NCBI GenBank assembly: GCA_958412345.1
Contig: CATYSO010000008.1
Location: forward strand, 46,444-110,443
Source: an uncultured Collinsella sp.
GTDB lineage: Bacteria; Actinomycetota; Coriobacteriia; Coriobacteriales; Coriobacteriaceae
Reading direction: 5' to 3'
Length of the DNA: 64,000 bases
A program made the translations under genes and the position numbers. Position 1 is the stretch's first letter. Every line of letters starts with the position of its first letter. The notes beneath the pieces are model-generated. The model ran no database searches. It saw nothing but the letters and a program-made list of their open reading frames with translations, and was not told the origin of the DNA. This document shows positions 1 through 6,836 of this stretch, in pieces.

Positions 1-1
1 T

Positions 2-262
2 TCGATCAATCAACCAATTTTTGATGTTCGCGGCGGCATGGTGGCCGTCACATTGCCCGTTACCGATGCCTTTGAAGGGTCCGAGGAAGAGGTCCAGGTT
101 CTCAAGGCCTTGTCGGGCGGGCGAATTATGTCGCGAAGCGAGATTGAAAAACAGACGGGGCTGAGCCGCATGCGGACGTTGGCGGCACTCGAATCTCTGC
201 TTGAACGGAATGCAATCGTAAGGCAGGGAACCGGGCGGGCCACGAAATACGAGCGCTCATAG
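2..262 (+). CDS. C-terminal end of a putative ATP-binding (AlbA_2-type) regulator, partial
   Basis: The reading frame is open from the window edge, so the start lies outside. About 86 residues are visible. The first segment (PIFDVRGGMVAVTLP) resembles the conserved end of the GHKL-like ATPase domain in AlbA_2/HATPase_c_4 proteins. It is followed by a helix-turn-helix stretch (about residues 45-75 of the visible part, with SRSEIEKQTGLSRMRTLAAL). Proteins of this kind are putative transcriptional regulators of unknown ligand. The family call rests on a short tail and is tentative; the presence of a coding end is firm. Confidence 0.6.
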   Translation, partial: SINQPIFDVRGGMVAVTLPVTDAFEGSEEEVQVLKALSGGRIMSRSEIEKQTGLSRMRTLAALESLLERNAIVRQGTGRATKYERS

Positions 263-369
263 TCAAAAAGAGCCCCGTCCCAAAAAGACTGATTGGGAGC
301 TGGGGCGTGTCGATGCGATAGTATTGCATGGTGGTATTCGACAAACCGTGGGCTTCATCCGAGGGCTTT

Positions 370-1062
370 ATGGAACAACACCAGCATTATCAGAGTCTGC
401 AAGATCAGGCATACAACGCATTGCGCTCCAAGATCATCTATGCCGAGCTCAAACCCGGCACGCGTCTCTCGGCGATTGGTTTGGAAAAGGAGACGGGGAT
501 CGGGCGCACGCCCATTCGCGAGTCCTTTGTGCGTCTGCGTGAGCAGGAGCTGGTGGAAACGCGTCCCAAAAGCGGCACCTATGTCTCAAAAATCAGCATG
601 GAACGCGCTGAGAACGCCTGTTTCTTGCGCGAGAAACTCGAAAGAAGCGTACTCATTAAATGCTGCTCTGCCGCCACGCCCGAGCAAAAGCATCGGCTCG
701 AGCAGATTCTTGCCGATTCCGAATCGCTCGACCATCGTGAAACGCGTCGTTTCTTTGACCTGGACAACCTGTTCCATGAGACGTGTTTTGCGATTGCCGG
801 CCGTCACATGCTGTGGGATTGGATGAAGAGCGTCAATACGCATTTTGAGCGATACAACTGGTTGCGTATGGTGTCGCAGGACCTGGATTGGGAGCCGATT
901 CGTCGGCAGCATCGCCGAATTCTCGAAGCTATTAAGAGGGGCGATACCGACACGGCGAGCTATCTGGCCGAGACACACTTGCATCTGATGCCCGAGGAGC
1001 AGGGCCCGGTTATCGCCTTGCATCCCGACTATTTTGAGCTGTCTAAAGACTCGGCCATCTAG
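370..1062 (+). CDS. GntR-family transcriptional regulator (FadR/FCD type)
   Basis: About 230 residues. The N-terminal winged helix spans residues 10-75 (ALRSKIIYAELKPGTRLS, then RTPIRESFVRLREQELVETR), the GntR signature. The all-helical C-terminal region fits an FCD effector domain, with candidate metal-ligand residues in DLDNLFHE, in the HRRILEAI helix and in the final ETHLHL segment. FCD regulators usually bind small carboxylates or sugar acids; the ligand here is unknown. I prefer the ATG at 370, which has GAGGG four bases upstream, over an in-frame ATG at 328 with no ribosome site. No obvious metabolic partner is adjacent. Confidence 0.88.
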   Translation: MEQHQHYQSLQDQAYNALRSKIIYAELKPGTRLSAIGLEKETGIGRTPIRESFVRLREQELVETRPKSGTYVSKISMERAENACFLREKLERSVLIKCCSAATPEQKHRLEQILADSESLDHRETRRFFDLDNLFHETCFAIAGRHMLWDWMKSVNTHFERYNWLRMVSQDLDWEPIRRQHRRILEAIKRGDTDTASYLAETHLHLMPEEQGPVIALHPDYFELSKDSAI

Positions 1063-1185
1063 CCCATCATCGCATCTGCTCGAGACGCAAAAACGATGCT
1101 GCTCATCTGCAGCGTTTTGCAGCCGAGATTTTTAAAAATGCCTAAAATGGCTCAGACTGCCGACAATTGGGAAACGGGGTGCGCT

Positions 1186-2208
1186 ATGGCGCAGATGAGA
1201 ATCAAGGACATTGCCGCCGAGGCGGGCGTGAGCCCGGCCACGGTTTCGCGCTATCTCAACAACCGCCCCGGGCAGATGACCGAGGAAACCCGTGCTCGCA
1301 TCTCGGCAGTTATCGAGCGCACCGGCTATCGTCCACGTGCCGCCGCGCGCAATCTGCGCAGCTCGCGTACCAACCTCATCGGCGTGATCTTGGCCGACAT
1401 TGCTAACCCGTTCTCGAGCGCCATGCTCGAGGGGCTTTCCGCCAGTGCCGCCGCGCGCGGCTGCTCGCTTATGACGGCCATCAGCGGCAACGACCCCGCC
1501 AAGGAGGCCGAGTCGCTCACCAGGCTCATCGACGCGGGCGTGGACGGCTTGGTCGTCAACACCTGCGGCGGCAACGACGCAGCGATCGCCGCGGCTGCGG
1601 GACGCTTGCCGGTCGTGCTGCTCGACCGCGATGTGGCCGATGGCGGCATCGACCTGGTCACCTCTAACAACCGCGAGCTGGTCGCCGGCCTGGTCGATGA
1701 GCTCACTGCGGCTGGTAGCGAGCGTCTGTGCCTGCTCACCGAGGCAAGCGATGACAGCCCCGTGCGTCGCGAGCGCGCCGAGGCCTTTGCCGACGAGCTT
1801 TCGCGACGCGGCCTTGCGGGCGAGGTCGTCACCCTGGCCGACGGTGGCGCCACGGGTGTCAGTCGCCTGGACGAGACCATCCGCGGCTATGCGGGTAAAA
1901 AGCTCGGCCTCATTGCCGTCAACGGTCTGGTCTTCCTGCGCCTGACCGAGGCGCTGGCACAGTTGGGACCCTCGTTGCCGGCGGGTCTCAAGATCGCAAC
2001 GTTTGACGACTATCCCTGGAACCACGTGCTCTTTGGCGGTGTGACCACGGCCGCGCAGGACACCCTCACCATTGCCGAGCGCGTGGTCGAGCGCCTGTCC
2101 GAGCGCATCGACGTCGTTACCACTACGGTGGGCGACGCCGCAAAGCTCGCCCCCAAGCGCATCAAGGTCCCCGGCCGCATCGAACACCGCGCTTCGACCT
2201 CGCGCTAG
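1186..2208 (+). CDS. LacI-family transcriptional regulator
   Basis: About 340 residues. Residues 5-25 hold the LacI helix-turn-helix (IKDIAAEAGVSPATVSRYLN), followed by the hinge helix (RPRAAARNLRSS) and a periplasmic-binding-like sensor domain (NLIGVILADIANPF onward). The sensor keeps the usual order of the family, including LIDAGVDGLVVNT and the late KIATFDDYPW segment. An ATG at 1186 with GGGGTG upstream is chosen because the DNA-binding domain begins there; an upstream in-frame ATG would add about 30 unconserved residues. No sugar operon is adjacent, so the inducer cannot be inferred. Confidence 0.9.
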   Translation: MAQMRIKDIAAEAGVSPATVSRYLNNRPGQMTEETRARISAVIERTGYRPRAAARNLRSSRTNLIGVILADIANPFSSAMLEGLSASAAARGCSLMTAISGNDPAKEAESLTRLIDAGVDGLVVNTCGGNDAAIAAAAGRLPVVLLDRDVADGGIDLVTSNNRELVAGLVDELTAAGSERLCLLTEASDDSPVRRERAEAFADELSRRGLAGEVVTLADGGATGVSRLDETIRGYAGKKLGLIAVNGLVFLRLTEALAQLGPSLPAGLKIATFDDYPWNHVLFGGVTTAAQDTLTIAERVVERLSERIDVVTTTVGDAAKLAPKRIKVPGRIEHRASTSR

Positions 2209-2250
2209 TCTGTGTGATAATATATAGACAATGTCATACAGGAGGTATCC

Positions 2251-2745
2251 ATGGCTGCGTCTGTGTTGAGTGTGCGAGTGGACTCGTCAATCAAAGATTC
2301 ATTTGCCGAGCTGTGCGAAGAACTTGGCATGACTTCGTCTGTTGCGGTCAACATGTTTATGAGGCAGATGCTGCGCGAGCGCTCACTGCCGTTTGTTCCT
2401 TCACTCGGTAAAAGCTCTGCGAGCGAAAGCGTCGCGGCGGGCATTTTGGATACTGCCCAGATTGAGTCCGCCGTCCGCGAGGCAGCCAGCTCGATTCCCG
2501 CCATCAAAACCGTGATTCTTTTTGGTTCGTATGCCCGTGGCGAAGCGCGTGCCGATAGCGATATCGACTTACGTCTCGAAGTTGATCGCGAGCAGGGCTT
2601 TGGTCTTTTCGCGTTGTCGGCGTTTGGTGAGGCGGTGCGCAAAGAAACCGGGAGGCAGGTCGACCTCGTTTCGAGTGATCATCTTGATGACGATCTTGCC
2701 GCGGTAATCGAGCGCGAAGGAGTGATCATTTATGATCGCGCGTAA
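2251..2745 (+). CDS. RelB/DinJ-like antitoxin domain fused to a MNT-type nucleotidyltransferase
   Basis: 164 residues with two recognisable parts. Residues 3-50 look like a RelB/DinJ ribbon-helix-helix domain (SVLSVRVDSSIKDSFAEL, then SVAVNMFMRQML). Residues 75-160 are a minimal nucleotidyltransferase with the signature GSYARGEARADSDIDL, plus a later acidic strand (VDLVSSD). MNT proteins act as antitoxins of HEPN toxins, some by AMPylating them; RelB-like domains neutralise RelE/HicA-type toxins and bind their own promoter. Having both in one chain is unusual. Ribosome site AGGAGG lies 6 bases before the ATG. A truncated frame overlaps the 3' end (see 2732-2776). Confidence 0.82.
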   Translation: MAASVLSVRVDSSIKDSFAELCEELGMTSSVAVNMFMRQMLRERSLPFVPSLGKSSASESVAAGILDTAQIESAVREAASSIPAIKTVILFGSYARGEARADSDIDLRLEVDREQGFGLFALSAFGEAVRKETGRQVDLVSSDHLDDDLAAVIEREGVIIYDRA

Positions 2746-2776
2746 GTCAGACGGCCTGTTCGCACACGTTTTTTGA
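2732..2776 (+). pseudogene. Very short overlapping frame with a strong ribosome site, possible remnant of a toxin partner
   Basis: An ATG at 2732 is preceded at 9 bases by AAGGAG (2717-2722) and overlaps the end of the RelB-MNT gene by 14 bases, the usual layout for a translationally coupled toxin. The frame encodes only MIARKSDGLFAHVF and stops at a TGA formed by a run of six T (2769-2774). Removing one T would extend the frame well beyond this point. No HEPN motif is visible in that extension, so the identity of the lost product is unknown. It may also be an active short peptide. Confidence 0.4.
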
Positions 2777-2790
2777 GCGCCTGACACGCT

Positions 2791-2806
2791 TTAACCCTGC
2801 GGAAAC
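2791..2806 (+). promoter_or_regulatory. GlnR-box-like operator upstream of glnA
   Basis: TTAAC, six bases, then GAAAC. The consensus of actinobacterial GlnR sites is gTnAC-n6-GaAAC, so nine of ten informative positions agree at most. It lies 66 bases before the glnA start. A similar site precedes the second glutamine synthetase gene (61698-61713). Confidence 0.5.
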
Positions 2807-2871
2807 ATTTTTCTGCGATAGTATCTGCGATATAGAACAGTCGAAACCCGCCCGAAAGAAAGGGGAGCGAC

Positions 2872-4209
2872 ATGAACCAGCAGAACATCGATTACGTACT
2901 CCGCTCTGTAGAGCAGCGTGACATCCGCTTTGTGCGTCTGTGGTTTGTCGACATTCTCGGCCGCCTCAAGAACTTTGCCATTAGCCCCGAGGACCTCGAG
3001 GTCGCTTTTGAGGAGGGCATTGGCTTTGACGGCTCGGCCATCGAGGGCTTTGCCACGCCCGAGGAAGCCGACATGCTCGCGTTCCCCGATGCCTCGACCT
3101 TCCAGATCCTGCCGTGGCGCCCGAGCCACAACGGCGTCGCCCGCGTGTTCTGCGACGTGTGCACTCCCGATCGCAAGCCCTTTGCCGGTGACCCGCGCGA
3201 TGCCCTGCGCCGCATGTTCCACAAGGCCGAGAAGGCCGGCTACCTGCTCAACGTGGGCGCCGAGCTGGAGTATTACTATTTCCCCGACGAGCACACGCCC
3301 GAGCCGCTCGACAACGTGGGCTACTTCGACCTTTCGGTGAGCGACGCCGCCCGTGACCTGCGCCGCAACACGGTCCTCACGCTCGAGAAGATGTCCGTGC
3401 CCGTGGAGTACACCTTCCACGCCGCCGGCCGCTCGCAGCACGGCATGAGCCTGCGCCATGCCGAGGCCCTGAGCATGTCCGACGCCATCACCACGGCCAA
3501 GCTCATCATTAAGCAGCAGGCCTACGAGAGCGGCTGCCACGCCTCCTTTATGCCCAAGCCGCTGGCGGGCGAGGACGGCAGCGCCATGTTCCTGCACCAG
3601 TCGCTGTTCGACCACGACGGCAACAACGTCTTTTGGGGCGAGGACGACGAGAAGTACCATCTCTCCGACGTCGCCAAGCACTATATGGCCGGCATCCTTG
3701 CGCACGCGCGCGAGATCAGCGCCATCACCAACCCCACCGTCAACTCGTACAAGCGCATCACCACCGGTGGCGACTCCGTGCCGCAGTACGCCACGTGGGG
3801 CCTGCGCAACCGCGCGAGCATGGTCCGCATCCCGGTCTACAAGCCCGGCAAGCAGCTGTCCACGCGCATCGAGCTGCGCAGTCCCGATCCCATGGCCAAC
3901 CCGTACCTGGTCAACACCGTTACGCTGGCGGCTGGCCTCGACGGCATCGAGCGCAAGCTGGAGCTTCCGCCCGAGGCCACGGCCGAGACGCTCAAGCTCA
4001 CCGACCGTCAGATGCTCGAGGCCGGCTACGCGCCGCTGCCGCGCTCGCTCAAAGAGGCGCTCGACGTGTTTGAGGACTCGCAGTTTATGAAGGACGCCCT
4101 CGGCGAGCACATCCACAGCTTCTTCCTCAAAAAGAAGCGCGACGAGTGGCATAAGTTTGAGTCCACGATCACCCAGTGGGAGATCAAGCACTATCTGGCG
4201 AACTCCTAA
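2872..4209 (+). CDS. glnA: Glutamine synthetase, type I short form
   Basis: 445 residues. Makes glutamine from glutamate, ammonia and ATP in the cytoplasm. Visible family motifs in order: GIGFDGSAIEGF (residues 49-60), the metal-ligand strand GAELEYYYFPDE, the nucleotide region around AAGRSQHGMSL, the substrate loop NSYKRITTGGDSVPQYATWG and RIELRSPDPMANPYL. The adenylylation tyrosine segment of the long I-beta form is not evident, and the length fits the I-alpha class controlled by feedback and transcription. Ribosome site AAAGGGGAGCGAC precedes the ATG. A GlnR-box-like site lies upstream and a GlnR-like regulator follows by 50 bases. Confidence 0.96.
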   Translation: MNQQNIDYVLRSVEQRDIRFVRLWFVDILGRLKNFAISPEDLEVAFEEGIGFDGSAIEGFATPEEADMLAFPDASTFQILPWRPSHNGVARVFCDVCTPDRKPFAGDPRDALRRMFHKAEKAGYLLNVGAELEYYYFPDEHTPEPLDNVGYFDLSVSDAARDLRRNTVLTLEKMSVPVEYTFHAAGRSQHGMSLRHAEALSMSDAITTAKLIIKQQAYESGCHASFMPKPLAGEDGSAMFLHQSLFDHDGNNVFWGEDDEKYHLSDVAKHYMAGILAHAREISAITNPTVNSYKRITTGGDSVPQYATWGLRNRASMVRIPVYKPGKQLSTRIELRSPDPMANPYLVNTVTLAAGLDGIERKLELPPEATAETLKLTDRQMLEAGYAPLPRSLKEALDVFEDSQFMKDALGEHIHSFFLKKKRDEWHKFESTITQWEIKHYLANS

Positions 4210-4259
4210 TCGCGCTGGCTTGTCCCAGTACGATTGAGCTCATTTCTTTGGAGGCCGAT

Positions 4260-4922
4260 ATGTCCGAAAAGAGTGCCCTGTTCATGGCGCGCACGACGCG
4301 CTTCCACGAGTTTGCCCGCAGCCTGACGACCACCCTGGGTGTCGAGGTGAGCCTGGCCACCCCCGATTCGCCGACTGCGGCGCACGACTTTGACCTGCTG
4401 ATCCTCGATTCCGACGGCATCCGCAGCGACCGCATCGATCAGATTGCCAAGTGGCTCGACGATCGCGGCGGCGTTCCCATGCTGGTGATCGTCGACGACG
4501 AGGCGCTCGGCACCCTGCGCCTGCCGAATCACGCGCATGCCGATTTCGTGTGCCCCACGGCGACGCCAAACGAGCTCAAGGCTCGTGCGCAGCGCCTGAT
4601 GGGCGAGGAGGAGACCGTCACCGCCGACGATGTGCTCAACATCGACAACCTCGAGATTAACCTGGCTACCTACCAGGTGACGCTCGACGATGAACCTATC
4701 GATCTGACACTGATGGAGTACTCGCTGCTGAGCTTTTTGGCGACGCATCCCAACCGTGCCTACAGCCGCGAAGTGCTGCTGCACCGCGTGTGGGGCTTTG
4801 AGTACTGCGGCGGTACGCGTACCGTTGACGTGCACATCCGACGCATCCGCTCCAAGGTGGGTCCGCAGATCGCGGCACACATCACCACCGTCCGCGGCGT
4901 GGGCTATCTGTTTAAGGACTAG
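4260..4922 (+). CDS. Atypical OmpR/PhoB-family response regulator, GlnR-like candidate
   Basis: 220 residues. The C-terminal winged helix (about 125-220) is clear: LTLMEYSLLSFLATHPNRAY, then RTVDVHIRRIRSKV and TTVRGVGYLF. The N-terminal receiver is degenerate. The paired acidic residues of strand 1 are absent (ALFMARTTRF) and the conserved lysine of strand 5 is missing (FVCPTATP), although an aspartate remains in LLILDSDG. Actinobacterial GlnR, the orphan activator/repressor of nitrogen genes, has the same kind of non-phosphorylated receiver. Position directly after glnA supports that role, as do the two GlnR-like boxes in the window. No histidine kinase is adjacent. Start chosen for GGAGG at 4250. 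Confidence 0.85.
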   Translation: MSEKSALFMARTTRFHEFARSLTTTLGVEVSLATPDSPTAAHDFDLLILDSDGIRSDRIDQIAKWLDDRGGVPMLVIVDDEALGTLRLPNHAHADFVCPTATPNELKARAQRLMGEEETVTADDVLNIDNLEINLATYQVTLDDEPIDLTLMEYSLLSFLATHPNRAYSREVLLHRVWGFEYCGGTRTVDVHIRRIRSKVGPQIAAHITTVRGVGYLFKD

Positions 4923-4926
4923 ATTT

Positions 4927-4960
4927 CCACCACAAAGGGGACAGGCACCTTTTGTGGTGG
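4927..4960 (+). repeat. CCACCAC palindromic repeat, copy 1 (terminator-like)
   Basis: Inverted repeat CCACCACAAAAG / CTTTTGTGGTGG-type with the internal segment GGGGACAGGCACC, followed by TTTTG. It starts 5 bases after the regulator stop codon and probably terminates its transcript. Four more copies occur at 19334, 20906, 21866 and 31341. Confidence 0.8.
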
Positions 4961-5078
4961 TTTTGCCGCAGGTGCGGGCGCCTTTCGGGTTTGCAGCAGA
5001 ACTTAAGCCTTCCTAAAAGATTGCGTTCTCATACACGTGCGCCCGCATATTGGGGTACAACTCAACGTGAACAATGAT

Positions 5079-5103
5079 GGCCCGCCACATGTTTGGCGGG
5101 CCT
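5079..5103 (+). terminator. Hairpin with T-rich tail upstream of the protease gene
   Basis: GGCCCGCCA and TTGGCGGGCC can form a ten-base stem with a short loop, followed by TTTGGTTATTT. It sits 29 bases before the HtrA start, so it could act as a terminator of upstream transcripts or as an attenuator. Confidence 0.5.
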
Positions 5104-5131
5104 TTGGTTATTTGACGAAAGGATCGCAGCT

Positions 5132-6586
5132 ATGAGCGAGAACGATTCCCGGCGTCCCCAGGACGCGGGCAACGCCGGCGAGACTCAGCAGCAGCCGCGC
5201 GTGCAGGTGGAGTCGACGCCTGCCGGCGGTAACATTCCCTACGTGCAGGCCTACGACACGCAGACCGGCCAGCCCCTGGGTGGCCAGCAGGTCGTGAACA
5301 AGCACACGGTGGTCAAGACCAAGACCAAAAAGCTGCCGATCTTTATTACGGCGCTTGCCGGTTGTGCCTGCGGCGCCCTGCTGGTCATCGCGCTCATCAT
5401 GAGCGGCACGCTCGATATCGGCGGCGGCAAGAACGCCGTGACGGCGGGCGCTTCGGGCTCGTCGACGCAAAAGATCACCATCGACTCCGAGGACACCACG
5501 CTGGCCGAGGCCGTCTCTGCCAAGGCACTTCCCTCCGTGGTTTCCATTACCGCCACTTCGAGCGGCAGCCAGGGCAGCTCGCTTTCGCAGTCTGCCGACG
5601 AGTCGGACAGCTCGGGCAGCGTTGGCTCGGGCGTGGTGCTCGACACCGAGGGCCATATCCTCACCAACAACCACGTGGTCGACGGCTACGACCAGTACGT
5701 GGTAACCATGGATGACGGCACCACCTACGAGGCCGAGTTCGTGGGCAACGATGCCTCGAGTGACCTCGCCGTTATTAAGCTCAAGGACGCCGACTCCTCC
5801 AAGCTCACCCCGATCGAGATCGGTGACTCCTCTAAGCTCAACGTGGGCGAGTGGGTTATGGCGATCGGTTCGCCGTTTGGCAACGAGCAGTCTGTCTCCA
5901 CCGGTATCGTGTCGGCGCTGTATCGCTCCACGGCCATGAGCTCCACCAGCGGTAACACCATCTATGCCAATATGATCCAGACCGATGCCGCCATCAACCC
6001 GGGCAACTCCGGCGGCGCGCTCGTCAACGACAACGGCGAGCTCGTGGGCATCAATTCGCTCATCGAGAGCTATTCGGGCTCTAGCTCGGGCGTGGGCTTT
6101 GCCATTCCGGTCAACTACGCCAAGAATATCGCCGACCAGATCATCGACGGCAAGACGCCGGTGCACCCGTACCTGGGCGCCACGCTTTCGAGTGTCAACG
6201 CGCTCAACGCCCGCACCAACAAGCTGAGCACCGATAGCGGCGCATATGTGGCAAGCGTTGTTGAGGACGGTCCCGCTGCCAAGGCTGGCATCCAGGAGGG
6301 CGACGTCATCACCAAGCTGGGCGATGACGAGATCACGAGCGCCGACGGCCTGATCATCGCGCTGCGCAGCCACGAGGTGGGCGAGAAGGTCGAGATCACG
6401 CTCGTGCGCGGCAAGGAAGAGAAGAAGGTCACTGTTGAGCTGGGCTCCGACGAGGAGCTGCAGAACCAGCAGCAGAACGACAGCTCGACTGATACCGGCA
6501 ACGGCGGCATCACCGACGAGCAGCTGCGCCAGTACCTAGAGGAGCTGCTGGGCCAGCAGGGCCAGGGCAACGGCCAGGGTTTCTAA
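5132..6586 (+). CDS. HtrA/DegP-like membrane-anchored serine protease
   Basis: 484 residues. A hydrophilic N-terminal tail is followed by one membrane segment (residues 68-92, FITALAGCACGALLVIALIM), then an extracytoplasmic trypsin-like domain. The catalytic triad is visible as H181 (LTNNHVVDG), D211 (SSDLAVIKL) and S293 (GNSGGALV). A PDZ domain covers about 350-445, with GAYVASVVEDGPAAKAGI and LGDDEITSADGL. The C-terminus is glutamine- and glycine-rich. Such proteins degrade misfolded exported proteins. Translation starts at ATG 5132; the longer frame begins with an unlikely TTG. A strong terminator follows the stop. Confidence 0.94.
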   Translation: MSENDSRRPQDAGNAGETQQQPRVQVESTPAGGNIPYVQAYDTQTGQPLGGQQVVNKHTVVKTKTKKLPIFITALAGCACGALLVIALIMSGTLDIGGGKNAVTAGASGSSTQKITIDSEDTTLAEAVSAKALPSVVSITATSSGSQGSSLSQSADESDSSGSVGSGVVLDTEGHILTNNHVVDGYDQYVVTMDDGTTYEAEFVGNDASSDLAVIKLKDADSSKLTPIEIGDSSKLNVGEWVMAIGSPFGNEQSVSTGIVSALYRSTAMSSTSGNTIYANMIQTDAAINPGNSGGALVNDNGELVGINSLIESYSGSSSGVGFAIPVNYAKNIADQIIDGKTPVHPYLGATLSSVNALNARTNKLSTDSGAYVASVVEDGPAAKAGIQEGDVITKLGDDEITSADGLIIALRSHEVGEKVEITLVRGKEEKKVTVELGSDEELQNQQQNDSSTDTGNGGITDEQLRQYLEELLGQQGQGNGQGF

Positions 6587-6612
6587 CGAGCCGTATTGCA
6601 CATACCGATGCC

Positions 6613-6653
6613 AGAGGGGGCTGTCCCGCTAACGCGGGACAGCCCCCTCTTTT
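6613..6653 (+). terminator. Strong intrinsic terminator after the HtrA gene
   Basis: AGAGGGGGCTGTCCCGC pairs with its complement across a TAAC loop and is followed by TTTT. It ends 180 bases before ligA. Confidence 0.9.
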
Positions 6654-6836
6654 CGCAGTGATCCATTGGGGATGGAGGAAAACGGATCATGTAGAACTGG
6701 CAAGGGTATGGTTTGATCGCGCAATCCACCCCGGTCCGGCCGCTGCCGATTCGGTGCGGTTCGAAAGGGTTATTCGGCCCCATTGCGACCGGTGGTACCC
6801 TAGTATCCGTTTGAAATCGAGCGAAGGAGTGCCGCT

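Noticed and set aside
5093..5131. TTG start for the HtrA gene
   Set aside because: The extra 13 residues overlap a terminator-like hairpin, and ATG 5132 has a better ribosome site.
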